From Isoptericola croceus (GTDB lineage Bacteria > Actinomycetota > Actinomycetes > Actinomycetales > Cellulomonadaceae): 64,000 nt of DNA. The stretch spans positions 248,001 through 312,000 of the forward strand of contig NZ_JARLLG010000002.1 in NCBI RefSeq assembly GCF_029382255.1, read 5' to 3'. The notes beneath the pieces were generated by a model. It did no database searches, was not told the origin of the DNA, and saw nothing but the letters and a program-made list of their open reading frames with translations. This document shows positions 8,466 through 17,450 of this stretch, in pieces. The stretch's first letter is position 1; each line of letters opens with the position of its first letter. The position numbers and the translations under genes were made by a program.

Positions 8466-11400
8466 ATGAGGCAGAGGATCACCAGGACGGTCGCGGGGCT
8501 CACCGCGGCCGCGCTGGCGGCGAGCGGCGCGGCGGGTGCCGTCGTCGTCGGAGCGTCGACAGCAGCGGCGGACGACGCCGTCGTACTAGAAAACGATTTC
8601 GAGATCACCATCGAACCATGGGCGCCTCGCGGCCCGGTCGCCCTGGAGATCACCGACGACGCCCGCACGGGCGCCGGAGCCCTGGCGGTCACCGGACGCA
8701 CCGGCGAGTGGAACGGCCCGGCCACCGACGTCGCCGGCACGTTCGCCGAGGGTGGCGTCTACGAGGTCGAGGCATGGGTCAAGCTGCCCGCCGGGGCCGC
8801 GGGTGCCACCGACATCCACTTCACGGTCCAGGAGACCTCGGCCGACGGAGACTCCTACACGTGGGTCGGCGGTGCGATCACCACCACCGCCGACGAGTGG
8901 GTCGAGGTCGGCGGCACCTACACGATGCCCACGGGTCTGTCCGCCGCCCAGCTCTACCTCGAGGCCGCGCCCGTCGGCGACGAGCACCCGGACTTCCTCG
9001 TGGACGACCTGATCGTCACCGGGCAGGCCGCCGGGCCGCCCGTGGACCAGCCCGAACCGGGAGTCGTCCTGAGCACCGACTTCGAGGACGGTCTCGACGG
9101 CTGGGGGCCGCGCGACGACGGGGGCACCGGGCCCACCGTCGAGGTCACCACCGCCGACGCCGCCTCAGGGTCGGCCGCGGCCCTCGTCACCGACCGTGAC
9201 AGCCAGGGCGACGGCATCGGCCGCGACGTCTCCACGGTGCTCAGCCCCGGCGTGCGCTACGAGCTCAGCGCGCAGGTGCGGTTCGCCGCAGGCCAGGAGC
9301 CTGACGCCGTCTGGCTGTCGCTCGCCAGCACCGCCGACGGCTCGACGTCGTACGCGACGCTCGCCCAGTGGACCGGCGTCACCGCCGACGGGTGGACCGA
9401 GGTGACCGGGACCTTCCAGATCCCGGCCGGCGAGCAGCAGCTCCTGTACCTCGAGACCGACTACAACGGCTCCAACACCAGCGACTTCCTGGTGGACGAC
9501 GTCGTGATCTCCGTGCCCGAACCGGCCGTCGTCGAGGACCTCACGCCGATCCGCGAGGCCGTGCCGTTCCCGGCCGGGGTCGCGATCGACTCCCGCGAGA
9601 CCACCGGCACGGCCGCGGAGCTGCTGCTGCGCCACTTCGGGCAGATCACGGCCGAGAACCACATGAAGCCGGAGGCCTGGTACGACGGCGAGCGGAACTT
9701 CCGCCCGCACCCGGAGGCCGTCGCCCTGATGGACTTCGCGGCCGAGCACGACCTCGCGATGTACGGGCACGTGCTGACCTGGCACTCCCAGACGCCCGAG
9801 TGGTTCTTCACCGACGACGCCGGGCAGCCGCTGACCGACTCCGCCACCGACCAGCAGATCCTGCGGGACCGCCTGCGCACGCACGTCTTCGCCGTCGTGG
9901 ACTGGCTCGCCACCTACGGTGAGTTCGGCGGGGACAACCCGGTGAACGCGTTCGACGTCGTCAACGAGGTCGTCTCGGACGGCAGCACGGACGACGGCCT
10001 GCGCCGCAGCGAGTGGTACCGGATCCTCGGCGAGGACTTCATCGACCTGTCCTTCGAGTACGCGGACGAAGCCTTCAACGAGGTCCACGCCGCGCCGGGA
10101 GCCGACCGGCCGGTGCAGCTCTTCATCAACGACTACAACACCGAGCAGGGCGGCAAGCAGGACCGCTACGTCGCGCTCGTCGAGCGTCTCCTGGAACGAG
10201 GCGTGCCCCTGGACGGGGTGGGTCACCAGTTCCACGTGTCGCTGGCCATGCCGGTCTCCGCCCTGGAGATCGCTCTCGAACGCTTCGAGGGGATGCCCGT
10301 GACCCAGGCGGTCACCGAGCTGGACGTCACGATCGGCACCCCGGAGACGCAGGCCAACCTCATCGAGCAGGGCTACTGGTTCCGGGACGCTTTCCGGATG
10401 TTCCGTGACCACGCCGACTCGCTGCACGCCGTCACCGTCTGGGGCCTGACCGACGGTCGCTCGTGGCGTGCGGGCAACGGAGCGCCCCTGGTCTTCGACG
10501 ACGACTACCAGGCCAAGCCGGCCTACTACGGCATCGTCGACGGCGACCTGCCCGCCCAGCAGCGGTCCGCGGGCGTCTTCGCCGGCACGGTCGCGCTGGA
10601 CGGGTCCGCGGCCGCCGCGCCGCAGTGGGAGCGCCTGCCCCTGCACCCGATCACCGCGGCCGGCGACCAGTCGGCGGCGTTCCAGCTCCGCTGGGCCGCC
10701 GACCACCTCACCGCGTACGTGTCCGTCAGCGACGGGGATGCCGAGGCGAGCGACGCCGTCACCTTCGAGCTCGAGAGCGGGACCGCCGTCGTCGGCCGCG
10801 CCGGCATGGTGACGGGAGACGCGACGGCGGAGGTCGTCGAGACCGACGCGGGCTACGACGTCGTCGCGCACCTGCCGCTCGCGGGCGCGGCGCAGGGCGA
10901 CACGCTCGGTCTGGACGTGCGGGTGGCCGACGGCGGCACCACCGCCGGGTGGAACACCCCCGGCACGTACGGCAGCCTCACCCTCCTCGAGGAGCTGAGC
11001 CACGTCGAGGTGCCCGAGGCCTCGACCGCCCCGGTGATCGACGGCGAGGTCGACGAGGTGTGGGCCGACGCGAGCGCCGTGGCGACCGAGAAGCGCGTGG
11101 AAGGCGCTGACGGAGCGGTCGCGACCGTCCGGACCCTGTGGGCGGACGACACGCTGTACGTGCTCGCGGACGTCCCCGACCCGCAGGTGGACGTCAGCGG
11201 GTCGGACCCGTGGATCCAGGACTCGGTCGAGATCTTCCTCGACACCGGCAACGCGAAGAACGGTGCCTACCGTGCCGAGGACACCCAGATCCGGATCAGC
11301 GCCGAGAACGAGGTGTCGTTCGGTACGGGCGACCCCGCCGACCAGGCGGCACGCGTGGAGTCGGCCGCGACCCTCACGGACGAGGGGTACCGCGTGGAGG

Positions 11401-11870
11401 CTGCGATCGACCTGCTCGGTCAGGGCGGCGCAGGTGCCTTCCACGGGCTCGACCTCCAGGTCAACGACGCCACGGGCGGAGCGCGGACCTCGGTGACCAC
11501 CTGGGCCGACCCGACCGGCACGGGCTACCAGTACACGAGCCGCTGGGGCGTGGCCGAGCTCGTCGGAGCGACCACGCCGGCGGCTCCCGACTGGGAGGCC
11601 GGACAGGTGTACACGGCCGGCGACGAGGTGACCCACGGCGGCGCCCTGTACCGGGCCACGTGGTGGACCACCGAGACGCCGGGCGTCTCGCCCTGGGGCT
11701 CGTGGCAGGAGATCGCCACGGCACCGGACGGCACGGCCGTGTGGACCGCGTCGCGGATCTTCACCGCCGGCGACGTCGTCGTGCACGACGACGAGCGCTA
11801 CGAGGCGAAGTGGTGGACCCGCAACCAGGCACCGGGAGGCAAGCACGGGCCCTGGAAGGTGGTGGGGTAG
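8466..11870 (+). CDS. Secreted modular GH10 endo-beta-1,4-xylanase
   Basis: A 1134-residue extracellular xylan-degrading enzyme. Order of parts: signal peptide (1 to about 36, ending STAAA-DD); two CBM4/9-type binding modules (about 40-190 and 200-352); GH10 catalytic barrel (about 365-695); a linker/beta region and a CBM9-like module (about 845-1030, opening APVIDGEVDEVW); and two short CBM5/12-type modules (about 1040-1085 and 1092-1134), each with a paired Trp motif (TWW, KWW). Catalytic acid/base is Glu501 in VVNEV and the nucleophile is Glu618 in VTELDVT. AAGGGAG precedes the ATG. It is divergent from the lacI operon. CBM5/12 modules often bind chitin or cellulose, so attachment to mixed plant or fungal material is likely. 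Confidence 0.93.
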   Translation: MRQRITRTVAGLTAAALAASGAAGAVVVGASTAAADDAVVLENDFEITIEPWAPRGPVALEITDDARTGAGALAVTGRTGEWNGPATDVAGTFAEGGVYEVEAWVKLPAGAAGATDIHFTVQETSADGDSYTWVGGAITTTADEWVEVGGTYTMPTGLSAAQLYLEAAPVGDEHPDFLVDDLIVTGQAAGPPVDQPEPGVVLSTDFEDGLDGWGPRDDGGTGPTVEVTTADAASGSAAALVTDRDSQGDGIGRDVSTVLSPGVRYELSAQVRFAAGQEPDAVWLSLASTADGSTSYATLAQWTGVTADGWTEVTGTFQIPAGEQQLLYLETDYNGSNTSDFLVDDVVISVPEPAVVEDLTPIREAVPFPAGVAIDSRETTGTAAELLLRHFGQITAENHMKPEAWYDGERNFRPHPEAVALMDFAAEHDLAMYGHVLTWHSQTPEWFFTDDAGQPLTDSATDQQILRDRLRTHVFAVVDWLATYGEFGGDNPVNAFDVVNEVVSDGSTDDGLRRSEWYRILGEDFIDLSFEYADEAFNEVHAAPGADRPVQLFINDYNTEQGGKQDRYVALVERLLERGVPLDGVGHQFHVSLAMPVSALEIALERFEGMPVTQAVTELDVTIGTPETQANLIEQGYWFRDAFRMFRDHADSLHAVTVWGLTDGRSWRAGNGAPLVFDDDYQAKPAYYGIVDGDLPAQQRSAGVFAGTVALDGSAAAAPQWERLPLHPITAAGDQSAAFQLRWAADHLTAYVSVSDGDAEASDAVTFELESGTAVVGRAGMVTGDATAEVVETDAGYDVVAHLPLAGAAQGDTLGLDVRVADGGTTAGWNTPGTYGSLTLLEELSHVEVPEASTAPVIDGEVDEVWADASAVATEKRVEGADGAVATVRTLWADDTLYVLADVPDPQVDVSGSDPWIQDSVEIFLDTGNAKNGAYRAEDTQIRISAENEVSFGTGDPADQAARVESAATLTDEGYRVEAAIDLLGQGGAGAFHGLDLQVNDATGGARTSVTTWADPTGTGYQYTSRWGVAELVGATTPAAPDWEAGQVYTAGDEVTHGGALYRATWWTTETPGVSPWGSWQEIATAPDGTAVWTASRIFTAGDVVVHDDERYEAKWWTRNQAPGGKHGPWKVVG

Positions 11871-11875
11871 CGACC

Positions 11876-11881
11876 TAGTCT
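11876..11881 (+). promoter_or_regulatory. Probable leaderless -10 box
   Basis: TAGTCT ends six bases before the ATG at 11888 and no ribosome-binding site is present, as in leaderless actinobacterial transcripts. The -35 region is weak. Confidence 0.4.
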
Positions 11882-11887
11882 GTCGCC

Positions 11888-12559
11888 ATGACGCTCACCG
11901 CTGAGTCGCTCGTGGCGGACCTGCGCGCCGTCGCCGACCCCGAGGTGCACCCCAACCGGCACTACCGGGGCGGCGGCGGCGTGCTCGGCGTCCGCATGGG
12001 CACGCTCTTCGACGTCGCCAAGCGGTACACCGACCTGCCTCTCCCGGAGGTCGACCGCCTGCTCGACGTGGAGGAGTACGAGCCGCGGCTCGCGGCGTTC
12101 TGCGTGCTCGACTTCTTCGTGCGGCGCTCCCGGGTGACGCAGGACGAGCGGGAGGCCCGCTACCGGCTCTACCTCGACCGGCACGACGCCATCGACGCCT
12201 GGGACATGGTGGACCGCGCGGCGCCTCGCGTGGTCGGGGAGGCGCTCCGCCACCGTTCGCGTGAGCCGCTGCTCGACCTCGCACGGGCGTCGGACCCGTT
12301 GCGGCGCCGCACCGCCGTCACCGCCCCGCTGGCGTACACGCGGCCCGTCGACACCGCGGGGATCGCGGACCTGCTGCGCATCGCCGAGATCCTGGCCACG
12401 GACACCGACCCCGTCGTCTCTCGCGCCGTCGGCACGGCGCTCAAGCACGCCGGGGCGGCGGACCCTGCGGCGGTGCGCGGCTTCCTGCACCGGCTGGGGG
12501 ACCGGCTTCCAGCCGCGACGCGCCGTGCCGCCCGGGAGAAGCTGCCCGCTCGGGAGTGA
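11888..12559 (+). CDS. AlkD-like DNA alkylation repair glycosylase
   Basis: A 223-residue all-helical HEAT-like repeat protein of the DNA alkylation repair family, which removes N3- and N7-alkylpurines without base flipping. Visible are the GVRMGTLFDVAKRY opening and EPRLAAFCVLDFF. A WDMVD element matches the WDLVD that carries the catalytic Asp of AlkD. Length fits the family (about 220-240). It appears to be a single gene between the xylanase and the lasso cluster, and is probably leaderless (see the box at 11876). Confidence 0.78.
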   Translation: MTLTAESLVADLRAVADPEVHPNRHYRGGGGVLGVRMGTLFDVAKRYTDLPLPEVDRLLDVEEYEPRLAAFCVLDFFVRRSRVTQDEREARYRLYLDRHDAIDAWDMVDRAAPRVVGEALRHRSREPLLDLARASDPLRRRTAVTAPLAYTRPVDTAGIADLLRIAEILATDTDPVVSRAVGTALKHAGAADPAAVRGFLHRLGDRLPAATRRAAREKLPARE

Positions 12560-12699
12560 CATGTCATGACCTGCGGCGACACTGCGACACGTTCGGCCTG
12601 CATGACGTCATCGACGCGTCATCGGAGGGGTCTCGGGCGGCGCAGGCGTGCGGGCCGGCGACTAGGGTGCGCGCGAGGTCGGGCAGGGTGGCCGGGCCC

Positions 12700-12870
12700 G
12701 GGGAGCGCTTCGTCATGCCGGTACGACCGGGGACGACAGCGGTACTCATCGCTGCGGCCGGGCCAGGGTGGCACCCGGGACGCGCCGTCCGGCCGACCGG
12801 GTGCAAGTTCGGGTGAAATCCGGTCCTGGGGCCACTCTGCGTGCCCCGGGCGCGCGATGCTCAACAGGTG
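12700..12870 (+). other. Possible structured leader RNA upstream of the lasso export genes
   Basis: The 281-base gap 12560-12840 holds no gene. Its second half has several GC-rich inverted segments and two overlapping copies of a GGTGnAA-type element (GGTGCAAGTTC, GGTGAAATCC), faintly like the core of cobalamin riboswitches. A TAGGGT at 12663-12668 could be a -10 box. The later conserved parts of a cobalamin riboswitch (B12 box) are not found, so this is only a candidate leader. Confidence 0.15.
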
Positions 12871-14043
12871 GAACTCGTGAGACGACCCGCAGCGAGAGCG
12901 ACCGGCTCGCCGTTGCGCCCGCTGGCGCGGCTGCTGCTCGACGCCGCGTTCGACCGGCCGGGCACCTGCTCCGACGAGCTGGGTCGGGTCACCGGTGAAG
13001 AGCTGTGGGAGGCAGGCCTGCTGCACCGCGTCACCCCTGCCGTCGCGCGTGCCGTGCGCGGCTGGGACGAGGTCCCCGAGGTGTGGCGCATCCCGCTGGA
13101 GGTCGGGCGCAACCGGCAGATGCTCCGCCACCTGCGAGCGCTGGAGGACCTCAAGGGCATCGGGGCGGCGTTCGACCGTGCCGGCATCGCCTGGGTGGCG
13201 GTCAAGGGTGCGACGCTCGCCTCGGTGGTCTGGCCGCACGCCGACATGCGTGAGTACTACGACCTCGACCTGCTGGTGGAGCCCGCGGCGTTCCGGGACG
13301 CGGTCGAGATCGTGGAGTCCACGGGGGGTCGCCTGCTCGACCGGAACTGGCCGGCGTTGCGGGCCTCCGGCCGTGGCGAGCTGGCGATGGTCGGGCAGCA
13401 CGGGACGCACGTCGACCTGCACTGGCACCTGGCGGTCGCGCCGTCCGTGCGTCGCGCCTTTCCCCTCGACGTCGACGTGATGCTGGCGCGGCGCCGCCAC
13501 CACGACCTCTCGGCGGTGTCGCTGCCCATGCTCGATCCCGAGGACCAGGCGCTGCACGTCGCCGTCCACGCGGCCCAGGCCGGCGCGAACCGGCTGATGT
13601 GGCTCGCCGACGTCTACTACGCCTCGCAGGACGTCGACTGGGACGAGCTGGAACGACGCAGCCGCGCAGCGCGAGCAGCGGTGCCGGTGGCCCTGGTCCT
13701 CGACGGGGCGTACCGCGTCGCCGGCGAGCACGGCGTTCCGCACCCTGGACTTGCTCGGGCCGCGGCGGGGGCGTGGGGCCGGCTGGTCCGCGCCCGCGAC
13801 GACCGGCACCCTTTCCCCGGTCTGCCCGGCGACTCCAAGCTCGGCGGCAACGTGTACTCCGCGGCACGGTCCTCCGTCGCTGCGAGCGTCTGGCGGCTCG
13901 GGTCGAACCATGCCAAGGTCAGGTACTACGGCTGGCAGCACCGCACCGGGCGTGACGTCGCTCGCCCGCTCCAGCACGACGTTCCCGATGCACGTGCCCG
14001 GGACGCGTACTTTGCGATAGCCGCGAGCGGAGGGCGGGAATGA
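12841..14043 (+). CDS. Lasso-cluster nucleotidyltransferase-fold protein
   Basis: A 400-residue protein of the uncharacterised nucleotidyltransferase family (NTP_transf_5 type). WVAVKGATLA followed by the acidic YYDLDLLVEP gives the metal-binding Asp pattern, with a further VDLHWHLA segment. The stop overlaps the start of the lasso ABC exporter (ATGA), so it belongs to the lasso locus. Clusters with a lasso kinase plus such a protein are known (pseudomycoidin type), where the protein modifies the phosphorylated peptide; that role here is inferred. Start uncertain: GTG at 12841, 12868 or 12877, none with a strong ribosome site. Confidence 0.75.
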   Translation: MPRARDAQQVELVRRPAARATGSPLRPLARLLLDAAFDRPGTCSDELGRVTGEELWEAGLLHRVTPAVARAVRGWDEVPEVWRIPLEVGRNRQMLRHLRALEDLKGIGAAFDRAGIAWVAVKGATLASVVWPHADMREYYDLDLLVEPAAFRDAVEIVESTGGRLLDRNWPALRASGRGELAMVGQHGTHVDLHWHLAVAPSVRRAFPLDVDVMLARRRHHDLSAVSLPMLDPEDQALHVAVHAAQAGANRLMWLADVYYASQDVDWDELERRSRAARAAVPVALVLDGAYRVAGEHGVPHPGLARAAAGAWGRLVRARDDRHPFPGLPGDSKLGGNVYSAARSSVAASVWRLGSNHAKVRYYGWQHRTGRDVARPLQHDVPDARARDAYFAIAASGGRE

Positions 14044-15926
14044 GTCACCGCGCCAACGCTTCGTCCGAAGGCGGGTCGGGGCACCTACGGGGTATGGCCG
14101 GCCGGGGACGTCGCGTGGTCAGCCTGGTGCGGCGGTCGACCCGCATCGTCTGGTCCTGCAGCCGACGTCTCTTCGTCGCCTTGGTGGTCCTGCAGCTCGT
14201 GGCCGCCTGCGCGCTCGCTCTCCAGGTGCTGGTCGTCGCGCAGGTCCTCGACGGCATCCTCGCCCTGGAAGACACCGGTCTGGGTGGGCAGCTGGTCTGG
14301 TCGGTCCTGGCTCTGGCGGGCCTCATGGCGCTGGGATCCGTCGTTGCGGTCGCACAGGGGAGCGTGCGGCGACTTCTCGGCGAACTGGTCGCACGCTCGA
14401 TGGCCGAGAAGGTGCAGGAGGTGGCGACCACGGTGCCGTTGCGCAACTTCGAGTCGCCGGAGTTCTTCGAGAATCTCCAGCGGGTGCGTCAGAGCGCGAT
14501 GAGTCGACCTTTCCAGGTGACGCAGGGTCTGTTCACGGCGATCGGTGCCCTCGCATCCAGTATCGGCGTAGGCGCCGCCCTGGTGGCGCTCTACCCGCTC
14601 CTCCTTCCGCTGCTGGCCGTCGGTGCCGTCCCGGTGCTGCTGACCAGTCGCCGAGAGAGCGCGCTGGAGTTTCGGTTCACCGTCGAGCAGACGACGAACC
14701 AGCGCGAGCGGGCCTATGTCAACTATGTGCAGACCAGCCGCGACGAGGCCAAGGAGATCCGGGCCTTCCAAGTCTCCCCGTGGTTGCGCGGGCGCTTCCG
14801 CGCTCTCTATGACTCCTACCTCGTGGCGTTGCACCGGCACCTCGGCCGGCGGCTGAGGCTCGCGACGCTGGGACAGGTGCTCGCCGGTCTCGTGCTCGTA
14901 GCGACCCTGCTGTTCCTCGTCTGGCTCATCGCCCAGGGAGAGGTCGGCGTGGCCGCCGCCGGTGCTGCCATCGTTGGTATCCGCGCGCTGCAGGGGCAGA
15001 TCCAGGGGCTTGTCGGCGGTATCCAGCAGATCCACGAATCGGGCCTCTACCTCGACGACCTCGACGCGTTCCTGCGGTACCACGAGTCAACGATCTCTAC
15101 CGTGCGCCCCGATCCCGACGGCATGCCGTCCTTCGTGGGCGCCCGCCTCGACGGGGTCTCCTTCCGCTACCCCGGAGCCTCCGTCGAGGCGCTGCGCGAC
15201 GTGTCGATCGAGGTGGGCCCAGGAGAGGTCGTCGCGGTCGTGGGGGAGAACGGGTCGGGGAAGACGACCGCGGCGAAGGTGCTGGCCGGGCTGTACGACC
15301 CGGACGACGGCACGGTGGTCTGGGGCGAGACCCCGTACGGCAAGCTCGCCGAGGACGACCTGCGCAGCCGGATCGCGGTGATCTTCCAGGACTTCGTCCG
15401 CTACGCGTTCTCGGCGGCTGAGAACATCGCCCTCGACGGCGCCGGTCCGGACGCGCGCCGTGACGAGCGCGGAAGCGAGCAGGTCCGGGGCGCGGCACGG
15501 GCCGCCGACATCGACGGCATCCTGGCGCGCTTGCCGCACGGCTACGCGACTCGGCTCTCGCGGATGTTCGACGACAGCGCCGACCTGTCCGGAGGGCAGT
15601 GGCAGCGGGTCGCGATCGCCCGGGCCTTCTACCGTGACGCCGACCTGGTCATCCTCGACGAGCCGTCGGCGGCGCTCGACCCGCGGGCCGAGCACGCCCT
15701 GTTCACCTCGCTGCGCGAGACCCTGGACGGGCGGTCGGCCCTGTTCATCTCGCACCGTTTCGCGACGGTCCGGGGGGCGGACCGGATCTACGTGATGGAC
15801 TCCGGACGTGTCGTCGAGTCCGGGACGCACGCCGAGCTGATGGCCGAGCGCGGCCTGTACGCCGAGCTGTTCGATCTTCAGGCCGGCGCGTACTTCCCCG
15901 ACGGCTGGTCCAGCTCGGCTCCCTGA
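14040..15926 (+). CDS. Lasso peptide ABC exporter/immunity protein
   Basis: A 628-residue half-transporter. The N-terminal half has about six membrane segments (residues 45-320). The C-terminal ATPase has Walker A GENGSGKTTAAK, signature LSGGQWQRVAIARA and Walker B LVILDEPSAALD. ABC proteins of this fusion type (D proteins) export mature lasso peptides and give self-immunity. It overlaps the nucleotidyltransferase gene by four bases and is convergent with the kinase gene at 15946, leaving only 19 bases between. Confidence 0.88.
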   Translation: MSHRANASSEGGSGHLRGMAGRGRRVVSLVRRSTRIVWSCSRRLFVALVVLQLVAACALALQVLVVAQVLDGILALEDTGLGGQLVWSVLALAGLMALGSVVAVAQGSVRRLLGELVARSMAEKVQEVATTVPLRNFESPEFFENLQRVRQSAMSRPFQVTQGLFTAIGALASSIGVGAALVALYPLLLPLLAVGAVPVLLTSRRESALEFRFTVEQTTNQRERAYVNYVQTSRDEAKEIRAFQVSPWLRGRFRALYDSYLVALHRHLGRRLRLATLGQVLAGLVLVATLLFLVWLIAQGEVGVAAAGAAIVGIRALQGQIQGLVGGIQQIHESGLYLDDLDAFLRYHESTISTVRPDPDGMPSFVGARLDGVSFRYPGASVEALRDVSIEVGPGEVVAVVGENGSGKTTAAKVLAGLYDPDDGTVVWGETPYGKLAEDDLRSRIAVIFQDFVRYAFSAAENIALDGAGPDARRDERGSEQVRGAARAADIDGILARLPHGYATRLSRMFDDSADLSGGQWQRVAIARAFYRDADLVILDEPSAALDPRAEHALFTSLRETLDGRSALFISHRFATVRGADRIYVMDSGRVVESGTHAELMAERGLYAELFDLQAGAYFPDGWSSSAP

Positions 15927-15945
15927 CGTGCCGCCATGAGACCTG

Positions 15946-16968
15946 CTACGCGGGCGCCGGGCTCGCCGCGCGGGTCGCCGTACCCAGCAGCGAAGAGGCG
16001 TGCGGGATCCGGTTGTTCAGGACGGCCGTCGTCAGGTCCTCGATGATGTCGTGCCGGAACGGTGGCCCCCACGGCACCCGAGCCAGGAGCAACGGGACAT
16101 CACGCGTGAGCGTGACGAGATCCGCGAAGTGCCGCGCCGTCACCGAATGGTCGTGCCACTCCGACAAGCGGGGAAACCTCATCAGGGTCAGGGACGCATC
16201 CCGGGCGGTCAGGCGCTGCAACCGCAGCTCGTCGTGGGTCCGATCGGGGAACGGAACCACCAGCGCCGCCAGCGGAACCGCATCCTGCCGAGGGCCCGCC
16301 AGGTGCAGGGCATGGCGCGCGTCGCCGCTCGGACGAGCAGGAGCACCGGCTTCCTCGAGCTCGCTGGCCAGTGCCTCCGCGCGGGGGCGGAGGCGTGCCT
16401 CGGTGGCGCCGGGCTGGGCGACGTAGACGCCAGCACGACGGTCGAGCACCAGGATGTCGTCCGTGACGAGCGACCCTCCGGACCGGCACACGAGCGCGGC
16501 CATCGTCGACTTGCCCATCCCCGAGCGGCCGACGAAACCGATGGACCTTGCCCCCGCGGTGTGTTCCATGCTGACGGCGCTGCCGTGCAGGACGAGATCG
16601 CCACGCAGGGTCAGCACGAACGCGAGGAGCGCCCCGGCGACGAGTACGGTGACGACTCCCTCGTCGCCGTCCGGCGCGACGCGGACGACGACGTCGTGAC
16701 CGTCCGCATCGATCTCCATGTCGCACAGGTTGTCGAATCGGAGGAGGACCGTCCCGTCGGTGCGCCGGATGCCGTGGTACCACCGCCGCCCGTCGCGCAC
16801 GTGCTCTACCAGCGTCCGGCCTGTCACAGGTTGTTGGACCGTCCGTGCGGACGCACGCCGGATCACCAGGTCAGCGCCGTCGGTGGGCATCCCCGTGGAA
16901 TGCCGCTCCAGCGGCAGTTCGACGTCGGAGTCGATCACGAGTCCGTAGGCGTCGTAGTGCACGCTCAT
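15946..16968 (-). CDS. HPr-kinase-like lasso peptide kinase
   Basis: A 340-residue protein with a P-loop GRSGMGKST near residue 155, preceded by LHGSAV, and VTDDILVLD after it, all typical of HPr kinase C-terminal domains. Proteins of this type in lasso clusters (paeninodin family) phosphorylate the C-terminal Ser of the precursor. The precursor here ends in Ser42, so substrate and enzyme match. Start overlaps the B2 stop (ATGA). Regulation of carbon metabolism through HPr is an alternative reading, but the position inside the lasso operon argues against it. Confidence 0.82.
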   Translation of the reverse strand: MSVHYDAYGLVIDSDVELPLERHSTGMPTDGADLVIRRASARTVQQPVTGRTLVEHVRDGRRWYHGIRRTDGTVLLRFDNLCDMEIDADGHDVVVRVAPDGDEGVVTVLVAGALLAFVLTLRGDLVLHGSAVSMEHTAGARSIGFVGRSGMGKSTMAALVCRSGGSLVTDDILVLDRRAGVYVAQPGATEARLRPRAEALASELEEAGAPARPSGDARHALHLAGPRQDAVPLAALVVPFPDRTHDELRLQRLTARDASLTLMRFPRLSEWHDHSVTARHFADLVTLTRDVPLLLARVPWGPPFRHDIIEDLTTAVLNNRIPHASSLLGTATRAASPAPA

Positions 16969-17450
16969 GCGAGCACGATCTCTTCATCGATGTGGAGCGG
17001 ACGGAAGCTGGACGAGCCGTCCGGGTCGAGGTTGACGCCGTCGACGACGAGCCAGGCGTGCGCCGAGACGAGGCCGTCGCGCTTGGCCACCCCGATCACG
17101 AGGCGGGGACTGCGTTCCCGCAGGACGTGGCCTGCGCACAGGGCTCGCTGCAAGCACGACGAACCGAAGGGCGAGCGGCGCAGGACCATCCCTACTGCGC
17201 GCAACCGCCGGCGTTCGTCCGCCGAGAGCACGAGCGGCGTGTCGCCGGCCGACGTCGCCTCCGCGGGTGTCGCCAGACGCGAGCCCATGGTCTGCGCCGT
17301 CGTCGGGAGGCGGGTGACGCGGAGCAGCACCTCCACGGCGACCACCCGACAGACCGCGCCGAGCCCGAGCGAGATGCGGCGGCGCGAGTGCGCGACGCTG
17401 CGTCTCACTCCACGGGCGTTCACCGCGGTCCCGTTCGCTGTGCCAGCCAT
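16965..17450 (-). CDS. Lasso peptide leader protease (B2, transglutaminase-like)
   Basis: A 161-residue cysteine protease of the lasso B2 family that removes the leader peptide. The catalytic Cys99 lies in SSCLQRAL, the His131 in SAHAWL and the Asp137 in VVDG, which is the expected Cys-His-Asp order. The start at 17450 was chosen because the longer open frame upstream only repeats the end of the cyclase gene in another frame; it overlaps that gene by 31 bases. It works with the separate RRE protein at 19047, together forming the split B protein usual in actinobacteria. Confidence 0.88.
   Translation of the reverse strand: MAGTANGTAVNARGVRRSVAHSRRRISLGLGAVCRVVAVEVLLRVTRLPTTAQTMGSRLATPAEATSAGDTPLVLSADERRRLRAVGMVLRRSPFGSSCLQRALCAGHVLRERSPRLVIGVAKRDGLVSAHAWLVVDGVNLDPDGSSSFRPLHIDEEIVLA

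Noticed and set aside
9165-11846. 893-codon open frame antisense to the xylanase
   Set aside because: Shadow of the GH10 coding sequence.
12766-12777. AGGGTGGCACC resembling the T-box core
   Set aside because: No specifier stem, no antiterminator alternative and no tRNA-synthetase gene downstream; likely chance in GC-rich DNA.
15946-16968. Genuine HPr kinase of carbon catabolite control
   Set aside because: It overlaps the lasso B2 gene in the same operon, and the precursor has the C-terminal Ser expected for a lasso kinase.
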